Assembly (NCBI GenBank): GCA_020442965.1
Contig: JAGRJB010000344.1
Coordinates: 1-11,026, forward strand
Length of the DNA: 11,026 nucleotides
Direction of reading: 5' to 3'
DNA from: Pseudomonadales bacterium
GTDB lineage: Bacteria > Pseudomonadota > Gammaproteobacteria > Steroidobacterales > Steroidobacteraceae
Part shown: positions 1 through 6,241 of the stretch, one piece after another
How the letters are laid out: every line of letters begins with the position of its first letter
Numbering within the stretch: position 1 is the stretch's first letter
Notes under the pieces: model-generated
The model's database searches: none
What the model saw: the letters and a program-made list of their open reading frames with translations, nothing else
What the model was told of the DNA's origin: nothing
Translations under genes and position numbers: made by a program

Positions 1-1127
1 CATTGCTGCCAGGTCAGTCCCTGAGGTCTCAGAACCTTATTCAGGAACACTGACCAGGTGGTGTCGTTCTTGCCATTATTGCGCGGTTGCACGGCAATGT
101 ATTCATCGTAGTTGGCGGGACGTTTCCAGGCTTCGAAGCCGATGGTCTCCAGACCAAACGCGCCCGAATCGAACCACAGCCGCATGCGATCGCGAAAATC
201 CTCTGGCAGGTCTTCAAACTGCGTGAAGGTCTCGCTGCGCACGTGGTACACGAGCACGCCAGCGACATGGCGACTGTTGGCCGGATCTTCACTCATGCCC
301 ATCCATGGCAGCCACGGCCCGACTCGCGACCAGGAAACCGTGCCTCGCGGCGCCCAATCCAGCCACTTGGCCTTGCCACCGAAGCACAAGTAGTTCTCCC
401 ATCGATAGCGATCCCGATGCGGCTGGTAGTTCAGAAAGAAATCAGCGCATGGCAATTCGTTCTTGGAGCTCTTGGGCAAATAGAAATCAAACAGTTCGGC
501 CGAGGTGTATTGGCCGTCGTTGGCGACGTTCATGTTGTCGCCCTGGGCAAACTGATTCTTCAGGTTGTAGTTAGGGAAAACGTCGGCGTTGGAGGCGTAA
601 TTCAAGCCGCGCTCTTCCATGGGTCGGCTAGGATTTGCATAACCAGCAGTGCCGCGGGGGCTATCCATGTATTCGTTCATCACCGGGATAACGGGAACTG
701 TCTCGCCGGTGTACGGATTCTTCCATTGATTCAGGATTTCGCCGGTCGCCGGGTTGGTATAGAACACGATCTCCCGGCTCGCATAGAGCAGCGTGTTATC
801 GGCGGGGTGCCGTGTCAGCCAGCGAACGTTGTAACCTTCAAAGCCCATGAGGCGCATGCCGTGGCGCTTCGGGTTAGTGGCGCTGAAGCCTTCGCACGCG
901 CCCTCGCTGGGATCGCATTCCACATCGCCGGGGATATAGGCGTAGACATAGCCCTTCATATAAAAGACCGACTTGCCGCCGGGTGGACCATTCTGCAAAC
1001 GATAATTGAGCTTGCCGATGGCATCGGGAATGGTGTTGTAGGCCGCGACCGGGTCAGATGCAAAGGCCGACTGGGCCATCAACACTAACAGGCCGATCAC
1101 GCAGTACGAGACGCTTGTTCTTGGCAT
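1..1127 (-). CDS. DUF1838-family secreted protein, C-terminus cut by window edge
   Basis: Reading the minus strand from ATG at 1127 gives 375 codons with no stop before the window edge, so the C-terminus is missing. The start is well supported: GGAGG lies about 8 nt upstream, and residues 1-23 form a Sec signal peptide (short basic N-region, hydrophobic core around 9-18, cleavage after AFA at 21-23). The mature part is rich in Trp, Tyr, Asn and Pro. Residues 124-144 carry a repeated TNPATGE / NPYTGE pattern with W135, and a segment around 98-107 reads EGYNVRWLTR. This matches my memory of DUF1838 (PF08894), an uncharacterised family; no catalytic site is known to me. The protein is expected to act in the periplasm or outside the cell. 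It is transcribed divergently from a MarR regulator and shares its operator region. The coding call is firm; the family name is from recognition only and the function is unknown. Confidence 0.85.
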   Translation of the reverse strand, partial: MPRTSVSYCVIGLLVLMAQSAFASDPVAAYNTIPDAIGKLNYRLQNGPPGGKSVFYMKGYVYAYIPGDVECDPSEGACEGFSATNPKRHGMRLMGFEGYNVRWLTRHPADNTLLYASREIVFYTNPATGEILNQWKNPYTGETVPVIPVMNEYMDSPRGTAGYANPSRPMEERGLNYASNADVFPNYNLKNQFAQGDNMNVANDGQYTSAELFDFYLPKSSKNELPCADFFLNYQPHRDRYRWENYLCFGGKAKWLDWAPRGTVSWSRVGPWLPWMGMSEDPANSRHVAGVLVYHVRSETFTQFEDLPEDFRDRMRLWFDSGAFGLETIGFEAWKRPANYDEYIAVQPRNNGKNDTTWSVFLNKVLRPQGLTWQQ

Positions 1128-1177
1128 CGGATAGTCCTCCACTGGCTTGGCTTGCGCGAAATGCTTCAAGTGGCATG

Positions 1178-1207
1178 ATTAAGGTCATAGTGACAAAATT
1201 GTGTCAA
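1178..1207 (-). promoter_or_regulatory. Candidate promoter of the DUF1838 gene
   Basis: On the minus strand a perfect -35 hexamer TTGACA lies at 1207-1202. After an 18-nt spacer comes CTTAAT at 1183-1178, which matches the sigma-70 -10 consensus at 4 of 6 positions. The leader to the ATG at 1127 would be about 45 nt. The palindrome at 1188-1209 covers the -35 box and most of the spacer, so a bound repressor would block this promoter. The element is predicted by eye only. Confidence 0.5.
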
Positions 1208-1209
1208 TA
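1188..1209. promoter_or_regulatory. Candidate MarR operator, imperfect 22-bp palindrome
   Basis: Two arms, TGACA at 1191-1195 and TGTCA at 1202-1206, face each other around an AATT centre (1197-1200). Outer TA pairs at 1188-1189 and 1208-1209 also match. Only two of the eleven base pairs break the symmetry. Size, AT-rich centre and location between a marR gene and its divergent neighbour are typical of MarR dimer sites. It overlaps the -35 box of the DUF1838 promoter and lies just upstream of the -10-like box of marR, so one site could control both. Binding is inferred. Confidence 0.6.
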
Positions 1210-1224
1210 TCGGTATTCCGTCAG

Positions 1225-1230
1225 TACAAT
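1225..1230 (+). promoter_or_regulatory. Candidate -10 box for the marR-type gene
   Basis: TACAAT matches the sigma-70 -10 consensus at 5 of 6 positions and lies 61 nt before the start codon. No good -35 is visible at the right distance; the region where it should be (about 1202-1207) is inside the palindrome. This fits negative autoregulation but is only a prediction. Confidence 0.4.
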
Positions 1231-1285
1231 AGCCGGCCGCAGCAGATCGTCGGCTGAGGTGCCAGGTGCAAGTTGATAAACTGCG

Positions 1286-1801
1286 GTGGTGACCTCGAAA
1301 CCCAAGCACACTCGCAATAGAAAGACCGGCGCCGCCGCGCGGGCGATCGAGGTGGAATTCGCCGATGCTTTCGAGACCTTCGTCGGAGAGGTCATGTTGT
1401 TGAACGGGCGGCTGATGAGCATAGCCGCGGAAATCGGCGAAGATATCGAGGTGACACCCACGCAGTGGCAGGCAGTGGTTGTCGCCATGGGGAGGCCCAG
1501 AACGGTCTCGCAGTACGCCCGCCGTCTCGGTGTACAGCGCCAGACGATGCAGTACACGATCAGCGGTCTGGTGAGGCGCGGCCTCATGGAATTGGCCCAC
1601 AATCCCGATCACCGTCGCTCACCGATCATTTGCCTGACCAGCGAGGGCAAAGATCTTTTCACCGAATTGCACCGTCGCCGGGTTGAACTATGTCGACGAT
1701 TCACCGACGGTCTCGATCTGACCGTCGCAGACATGATTCACCTCAGCAAGGGTCTGCGTGTCCTGCGGTTGCATGCCATTGGCCGAGATGAACGGGAATA
1801 G
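1286..1801 (+). CDS. MarR-family transcriptional regulator
   Basis: A 171-residue DNA-binding protein with the MarR winged-helix layout. An N-terminal helix, probably for dimerisation, spans about 20-50. The helix-turn-helix is at about 73-97 (TVSQYARRLGVQRQTMQYTI, then GLVRRGL). The wing at about 103-113 carries the typical basic NPDHRRS turn, followed by the usual LTSEGKDLF segment and C-terminal helices. An in-frame TAA at 1277 limits the start to GTG at 1286 or GTG at 1289; neither has a clear Shine-Dalgarno sequence. The basic first 15 residues lie outside the conserved fold. It is divergent from the DUF1838 gene and convergent with the thiolase gene, and probably represses itself and the DUF1838 gene through the palindrome at 1188-1209. 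The ligand is unknown. Family assignment is secure; the target set is inferred. Confidence 0.92.
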   Translation: MVTSKPKHTRNRKTGAAARAIEVEFADAFETFVGEVMLLNGRLMSIAAEIGEDIEVTPTQWQAVVVAMGRPRTVSQYARRLGVQRQTMQYTISGLVRRGLMELAHNPDHRRSPIICLTSEGKDLFTELHRRRVELCRRFTDGLDLTVADMIHLSKGLRVLRLHAIGRDERE

Positions 1802-1831
1802 CGAATGGCAATCTGACCGGCCTGATGCAGG

Positions 1832-1849
1832 GCAGCGCTCGAGCGTTGC
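1832..1849. terminator. Palindrome between convergent genes, possible bidirectional terminator
   Basis: Inside the 58-bp gap between the marR-type gene and the thiolase gene, an 18-nt inverted repeat centred on CTCGAG can pair throughout with a single G-T wobble. It could form a stem of about seven pairs. There is no T-run on either side, so it lacks the second hallmark of an intrinsic terminator. Its position at the meeting point of two convergent genes is the main argument. Confidence 0.3.
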
Positions 1850-1859
1850 AGCGCGAACG

Positions 1860-3155
1860 TCATGCCTTCTCGAGTATCGCAGTCACCCCCATGCCGCCAG
1901 CGGTGCACACTGAAATCAGCCCGCGCTTCGTGTGCGACGATTGGGCGAGTTGCTTGGCGAGCGTTGCAACGATGCGCGTGCCGGTTGCCGCGAACGGATG
2001 CCCGATCGCGATGCTGCTGCCTTTGACGTTGAGCTTCGCACGATCGATGCTGCCGAGCGGCCGGTCGCGGCCCAGTCGTTCCCGGCAATAGTCGGCCGAT
2101 TCCCAGGCCTTGAGCGTGCAGAGTACCTGGGCTGCAAACGCCTCGTGGATCTCGAACAGGTCGAAGTCCTGCAATGCGAGGTTCGCATCGCTGAGCATCG
2201 CCGATACCGCATAAGCTGGCGCCATCAGCAGTCCTTCATGACCGCTGGCGAAGTCGACTGCCCATTGCTTGCCATAGCTGATGTAGGCGAGTACCGGCAG
2301 CCGGTGGGCCGCGGCCCATTCCGGCGTAGCTAACAATACCGCCGACGCGCCGTCCGTGAGGGGCGTCGAATTGCCGGCTGTTAGTGTGCCCTGACCGCTG
2401 GTCGTGTCAAAGCTGGGTTTGAGTTTGCCAAGCTTTTCGAGCGACGTGTCGGGGCGAATATTGTTGTCGCGCTCGAGGCTCTGATACGGCATGACGAGAT
2501 CATCATAAAATCCGGCCTGCCACGCGGCGGCGGCATTCATATGGCTGTCGTAGGCGAGCTGATCCTGTTCGGCCCGGGTAATCCGCCATTTCTTCGCCAT
2601 CAGTTCGCAGCTCTCGCCCATCGACAGCCCGGTACGCGGCTCGTCGACGCCGGGGAACTGCGGCTTGAAATGACGCGGCCGCACGCCGAGCAACGCGCCG
2701 ATTTTCTGCCCGGTGCTGCGCGCGCGATGGGCCTTCATCAAGAGCGCGCGGAATTCTTTGCGAAATACCACCGGTGGGTCGCTCACGGTATCGACGCCGC
2801 AGGCGATGCCGACATCCATTTGACCCAATGCAATCTTGTTGGCGACGAGTATCGCCGCCTCGAGGCTCGTACCACAGGCGCGCTGAATATCGAGCCCCGG
2901 TGTGTGCGGATCGAGCCCGCTCGATAGAACGCATTCGCGTACCAGATTGAAATCCCGCGAGTGTTTGAGCACCGCTCCGCCAATGACGTCGCCCAGGCGC
3001 GTGCCGCGCAGCTGGCAACGATCGACCAGCCCTGTCAGGGTGGCCGTGAGCATCTCGGCGTTGCCGACGTTTGCGTAGGCCGTCTGACCGCGCGCGAAGG
3101 GAATGCGCGTCCCACCGATCACAGCAACCTTTCGAGGCACATTTCCGACCAACAT
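1860..3155 (-). CDS. Thiolase (acetyl-CoA C-acyltransferase, FadI-like)
   Basis: A 431-residue thiolase, close to the length of E. coli FadI (436). Thiolases cleave 3-ketoacyl-CoA with CoA in beta-oxidation, or run the reverse condensation. All four active-site elements are present: nucleophile C94 in QRACGTSLEA, H337 in EIHEAFAAQ, H386 in IAIGHPFAATGTR, and C417 in SVCTAGGMG. HEAF instead of the NEAF of short-chain biosynthetic thiolases points to the FadI/trifunctional beta-subunit class. The GNSTPLTDGAS segment is also typical. I chose ATG at 3155 because GAGGAG lies about 6 nt upstream and the conserved fold begins at once with RKVAVIGGTRIPF; an in-frame ATG at 3239 would add 28 residues unlike the family. 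No FadJ-like partner is nearby, so substrate chain length and pathway (fatty acid, sterol side chain or other) cannot be read here. It is convergent with marR and divergent from the DUF885 gene. Confidence 0.93.
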   Translation of the reverse strand: MLVGNVPRKVAVIGGTRIPFARGQTAYANVGNAEMLTATLTGLVDRCQLRGTRLGDVIGGAVLKHSRDFNLVRECVLSSGLDPHTPGLDIQRACGTSLEAAILVANKIALGQMDVGIACGVDTVSDPPVVFRKEFRALLMKAHRARSTGQKIGALLGVRPRHFKPQFPGVDEPRTGLSMGESCELMAKKWRITRAEQDQLAYDSHMNAAAAWQAGFYDDLVMPYQSLERDNNIRPDTSLEKLGKLKPSFDTTSGQGTLTAGNSTPLTDGASAVLLATPEWAAAHRLPVLAYISYGKQWAVDFASGHEGLLMAPAYAVSAMLSDANLALQDFDLFEIHEAFAAQVLCTLKAWESADYCRERLGRDRPLGSIDRAKLNVKGSSIAIGHPFAATGTRIVATLAKQLAQSSHTKRGLISVCTAGGMGVTAILEKA

Positions 3156-3230
3156 GGCAACTCCTCGATCGAAGCGAAATCCGGGGGAGTAGAATGCCAC
3201 TTTACAAAGAAGAGCACACCCCGAACCACC
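3156..3230. promoter_or_regulatory. Divergent promoter region, thiolase / DUF885 lipoprotein
   Basis: The 75 bp between the two divergent start codons must hold both promoters unless they lie inside the genes. For the lipoprotein, TAGAAT at 3190-3195 is a reasonable -10 (5 of 6), giving a leader of about 30 nt, but no clear -35 is seen. For the thiolase I can support only the GAGGAG ribosome-binding site just before 3155. No convincing palindrome was found here. Confidence 0.35.
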
Positions 3231-5054
3231 ATGTCGCAAAGATTCTCCCCGCCGCTTTGGTCGTTAGTGCCAGCCGTTTTGCTGGCGTCGCTCGCTGGTT
3301 GCACCGGCACGCCGCCGCAGGTTATGAACCCGAACCCGAGCAGTGCGACAACCGCCGACCTCGACGCTGCACTCGCCGCCCTGGTCGAGGAGTACTTCGA
3401 GCGGCAGTTGCAACTGTTTCCGACCCTGGCTACGGCGATCGGCGACGAACGCTATAACGACCGGCTGGAACCGAGCGCGTCAGCGGCGTTCTGGCGAGAG
3501 GTCGGCGACACCGAGCAGACCTTCCTCGCGCGGGTCAGGCGGCTCGACGCGGCGAGACTCTCGGCAGCCGCACAGGTGACGCGCGATATCTTCGTCAGCG
3601 AGCGCGAAAATACGCTCGAGCGACTGTCATTTCACGAGTATCTGATGCCTGTGGATCAGATGGACAGCTTGGCGACCACGCTCGCGGTGTACGGCTCTGG
3701 GTCTGGGCCGCAGCCGTTTCGCACCGTCGCGGACTACGACAACTTCTTGCAGCGTGCTGGGGCTTTTCCGGCCTGGGTGGACGACGCGATTCGTGCGATG
3801 CGCGACGGGCTGGTACTCGGTATCACCGTGCCGCAGCCAGCCATCAAAAAGGTCGTGCCGCAGCTCGCGGCGCTGGCGAGCGCGAACACCGAGACGAGCG
3901 TGTTCTGGCAACCCATCAAGAACATGCCAGTGGCGATTCCTGGCGCTGATCGTGAGCGCCTGACAGGCCAGTACCGCCAGCTGATCGAAAAGACGCTCGC
4001 GCCCGCGTATCGGCGGCTCGGCGATTTCATCGCAACGGAGTACGCCCCACGGGCCCGTACGACCGTTGCCTGGTCCGATCTCCCGAACGGTCAGGCGTGG
4101 TACCGGCTGCGCATTCGATTGGCTACCACCACCGATCTGACCGCGGATGAAATCCATTCAATCGGGCTCGCCGAGGTCGCGCGTATTCGGGGGGAGATGG
4201 AGGCGGTCAAGGATCAGGTGGGCTTCAAAGGAGACCTCGAGCAGTTCTTTCACTTTCTCGAGACCGATCCGCAGTTCTATTTCACCGATTCGGCACAGTT
4301 GTTAGCAGGGTATCGTGCGACCAAGGTCCGTATTGATGCCTTGCTGCCAGGAATGTTCGCGGACTTCCCGAAGGCTGACTATGAAGTGCGGCTGGTCGAG
4401 CCGTTCCGTGCCGCGTCCGCGGCGGGCGCGTTCTATCAGTCACCCTCGGCGGATGGCAAGCGGCCGGGCGTTTTCTATGTCAACGCCTATAATCTCAAGG
4501 CACAGCCGATCTTCGGAATGGAGACCCTGTCGTTGCATGAGGCGGCACCGGGCCACCATTTCCAGATCGCGATCCAGCAAGAACTCACCGGGCTGCCGCG
4601 ATTTCGTCGCTTCAACAATTACGTGGCGTACGCCGAGGGTTGGGCGCTGTACTGTGAATCGATCGGCAAGGAACTCGGCGTCTTTACCGATCCGTACCAG
4701 TACTATGGTCGATTATCGGACGAAATGCTGCGCGCAATGCGGTTGGTAGTTGATACTGGGCTGCACGCGAAAGGCTGGAGTCGTGAACGGGCGATCGAGT
4801 ACATGCTCGACAATTCGACCATGGCCGAGAGCGACGTGATTGCGGAAGTGGAGCGCTACATCGTTACACCTGGCCAGGCGCTCGGCTATAAGATCGGGCA
4901 GCTGCGCATCAGCGCGCTGCGCGCCAGAGCGGAACTGGCGCTCGGGTCGCGCTTTGACATCAAGGCGTTTCACAGCCAGATACTGCGCGACGGTGCCGTG
5001 CCGCTCGGCGTGTTGGAAGCAAAGATCGACCGCTGGATTGCCGCGCAATCTTGA
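3231..5054 (+). CDS. DUF885-family lipoprotein, putative zinc metallopeptidase
   Basis: A 607-residue protein. Residues 1-23 form a lipoprotein signal ending in lipobox LAGC, with C24 as the lipidated cysteine and Thr at +2, which suggests the outer membrane. The rest matches DUF885 (PF05960), whose members look like zinc-dependent peptidases. The metal-site signature is HEAAPGHH at 436-443 (H436, E437, H442, H443), followed by AEGWALYCE at 468-476, where E469 is a probable further ligand. These are standard family motifs, so it is likely active. The substrate is unknown; a peptidase or carboxypeptidase role is inferred from the fold. The ATG at 3231 is preferred because it gives the clean lipoprotein signal; the frame stays open 90 codons upstream, but that part overlaps the divergent thiolase gene. 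The ribosome-binding site is weak. It ends 23 bp before the convergent DUF2845 gene. Confidence 0.9.
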   Translation: MSQRFSPPLWSLVPAVLLASLAGCTGTPPQVMNPNPSSATTADLDAALAALVEEYFERQLQLFPTLATAIGDERYNDRLEPSASAAFWREVGDTEQTFLARVRRLDAARLSAAAQVTRDIFVSERENTLERLSFHEYLMPVDQMDSLATTLAVYGSGSGPQPFRTVADYDNFLQRAGAFPAWVDDAIRAMRDGLVLGITVPQPAIKKVVPQLAALASANTETSVFWQPIKNMPVAIPGADRERLTGQYRQLIEKTLAPAYRRLGDFIATEYAPRARTTVAWSDLPNGQAWYRLRIRLATTTDLTADEIHSIGLAEVARIRGEMEAVKDQVGFKGDLEQFFHFLETDPQFYFTDSAQLLAGYRATKVRIDALLPGMFADFPKADYEVRLVEPFRAASAAGAFYQSPSADGKRPGVFYVNAYNLKAQPIFGMETLSLHEAAPGHHFQIAIQQELTGLPRFRRFNNYVAYAEGWALYCESIGKELGVFTDPYQYYGRLSDEMLRAMRLVVDTGLHAKGWSRERAIEYMLDNSTMAESDVIAEVERYIVTPGQALGYKIGQLRISALRARAELALGSRFDIKAFHSQILRDGAVPLGVLEAKIDRWIAAQS

Positions 5055-5077
5055 CCCACGGCCCTGACCATCGGCGC

Positions 5078-5410
5078 TCAGCGATAGCCATAGCCGAGAG
5101 TCTCGATCTCGACCACCACGCCGTCCTCGAAGCGCACCCGGCGCATGAACTTGCGCGGTCCAAGGTTGTAGATCCAGGTCTCGACCGGTATTTCGATAAG
5201 CCCGTCGCCCACATAGAACGGTCGACCGCGATGCCAGATGATCGGCTGCCGCCAGACCGAGCGGCGCGACACCTCCGTCGGCTCGCCACATTTGGCCGCC
5301 ACTTCGCTCCGCGTGTCGCCCTCGTGCACGAGCTTGTTGCCGCACCGGAACGCGTGCGCCGGTGCTGCGGCCAGTAGTGCGATCGCGACGAGTGCAGAGA
5401 CGCTCTTCAT
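5078..5410 (-). CDS. DUF2845-family small secreted protein
   Basis: A 110-residue protein with a Sec signal peptide (residues 1-20, cleavage after AHA). The mature start FRCGNKLVHEGDTRSEV, then KCGEP, is the typical N-terminal signature of DUF2845 (PF11006). The GDT-x3-V-x4-GEP pattern recalls the small periplasmic BamE/SmpA-like folds. C23 and C41 could form a disulfide in the periplasm. The C-terminal half is rich in beta-forming residues and ends at GYGYR. It starts at ATG 5410 with no strong Shine-Dalgarno sequence, is convergent with the DUF885 gene and divergent from the VTT gene. Function is unknown; the family call rests on the N-terminal motif. Confidence 0.87.
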   Translation of the reverse strand: MKSVSALVAIALLAAAPAHAFRCGNKLVHEGDTRSEVAAKCGEPTEVSRRSVWRQPIIWHRGRPFYVGDGLIEIPVETWIYNLGPRKFMRRVRFEDGVVVEIETLGYGYR

Positions 5411-5440
5411 GACGCCACGTTAGCGCGCGTCGGTTAAACG

Positions 5441-5446
5441 TACAAT
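5441..5446 (+). promoter_or_regulatory. Candidate -10 box for the VTT-reductase-DUF1499-gshA block
   Basis: TACAAT (5 of 6 match to the sigma-70 -10) lies 60 nt before the GTG at 5501, in the 90-bp gap after the divergent DUF2845 gene. A weak -35 such as GTTAGC at 5419-5424 is possible with a 16-nt spacer. It is the best promoter candidate for the four-gene block. Confidence 0.35.
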
Positions 5447-5500
5447 GAACGGAATCGAGTCGTGCGCAATATCCGGCGGCCGCGCGCGGTCTGTTGAGCA

Positions 5501-6241
5501 GTGTTTGGAGTCTTGTCCGCCACCAGGCAGCTTGTCGTGTCGTCAAAGGCCGTAAATATCGTTCGAATTGCGACGGCTCTCGTGGTCGTCGGCTTGCTCG
5601 TCTGGTTATTGCCCGTACGCGAATGGCTCGGCGCAGCGCTCGAATGGACGGCTGCCAATCCGCGGCTCGCCGCGGTGTCGTTTGTAGGTCTCTATGTTGT
5701 CGCCACCGTCGCCATGCTACCAGGGCTGTTGCTGACGATTGCTGCGGGCGCAATATTTGGTCTTGTGGCGGCGGTCGCGCTGGTGTCAGTCGCGAGCGTG
5801 CTCGGCGCGACGGCGGCGTTCTTTGTCGGCCGCACCGTTGCGCGCGATTGGGTCAGTCGCAAGATTGCCAGCTGGCCCAGGTTTCGTGCGCTCGATCGCG
5901 CGCTCGGCGAACGCGGCCTTCTGATCGTGATGCTGACGCGCTTGTCGCCGCTGTTTCCATTCAATCTGTTGAACTATGCCTATGGCATCACGGCGGTCAA
6001 GCCGGGCCAGTACATCCTCGGCTCCTGGATCGGCATGTTTCCCGCGACACTCTTGTATGTCTACGCTGGATCGGTCGCCGCCAATCTGACACAAGTACTG
6101 GCCGGCGACGTCGATACCGGTTGGGCGGGACAAGTTCTGTTAGTGGTCGGGCTGATCGCGACCGTGGCAGTGACAGTGCTCGTCACGCGAGTCGCACGCC
6201 GCTATCTCGAGCGCGAAGTCGATGCGGCGGGTTCGGCGTGA
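5501..6241 (+). CDS. TVP38/TMEM64 (VTT/DedA-like) membrane protein
   Basis: A 246-residue inner-membrane protein of the VTT (SNARE-associated Golgi, PF09335) family, related to DedA proteins and eukaryotic TMEM41B/VMP1. The signature is clear: a first hydrophobic helix at about 21-40, the re-entrant VTT region with MLPGLLLTIAAGAIFG, then RLSPLFPFNLLNYAYG at 147-162 and GSWIGMFPATLLYVYAG. R147 and the Pro pair belong to the conserved core. Family members are linked to lipid scrambling or proton-dependent transport; the role here is not known. The start is GTG at 5501, the first possible codon after an in-frame TGA at 5495; a later GTG at 5537 is possible and neither has a strong ribosome-binding site. 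The stop codon overlaps the GTG of the next gene, so translation is likely coupled. Confidence 0.9.
   Translation: MFGVLSATRQLVVSSKAVNIVRIATALVVVGLLVWLLPVREWLGAALEWTAANPRLAAVSFVGLYVVATVAMLPGLLLTIAAGAIFGLVAAVALVSVASVLGATAAFFVGRTVARDWVSRKIASWPRFRALDRALGERGLLIVMLTRLSPLFPFNLLNYAYGITAVKPGQYILGSWIGMFPATLLYVYAGSVAANLTQVLAGDVDTGWAGQVLLVVGLIATVAVTVLVTRVARRYLEREVDAAGSA

Noticed and set aside
87..1088. A 333-codon plus-strand open frame opposite the DUF1838 gene.
   Set aside because: It is the antisense shadow of a minus-strand gene that has a signal peptide, a strong ribosome-binding site and family-like motifs. The plus-strand translation shows no recognisable fold and is biased in the way mirror frames of high-GC genes are.
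1166..1612. Minus-strand open frames overlapping the marR-type gene and its upstream region.
   Set aside because: They would run over the regulator and the shared operator. The regulator has a convincing winged-helix sequence, the minus frames do not.
4713..5753. A 346-codon minus-strand open frame across three genes.
   Set aside because: It runs antisense to the DUF885 and VTT genes and overlaps the DUF2845 gene in another frame. Its translation is extremely Arg-rich and shows no motif, as expected for a shadow frame in GC-rich DNA.
5494..6237. An apparent N-terminal extension of the flavoprotein, giving a 744-residue fusion.
   Set aside because: The extension is the VTT coding region read in the wrong frame. 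The flavoprotein homology begins shortly after GTG 6238, which overlaps the VTT stop. VTT-reductase fusions may exist elsewhere, but here the two are separate genes.
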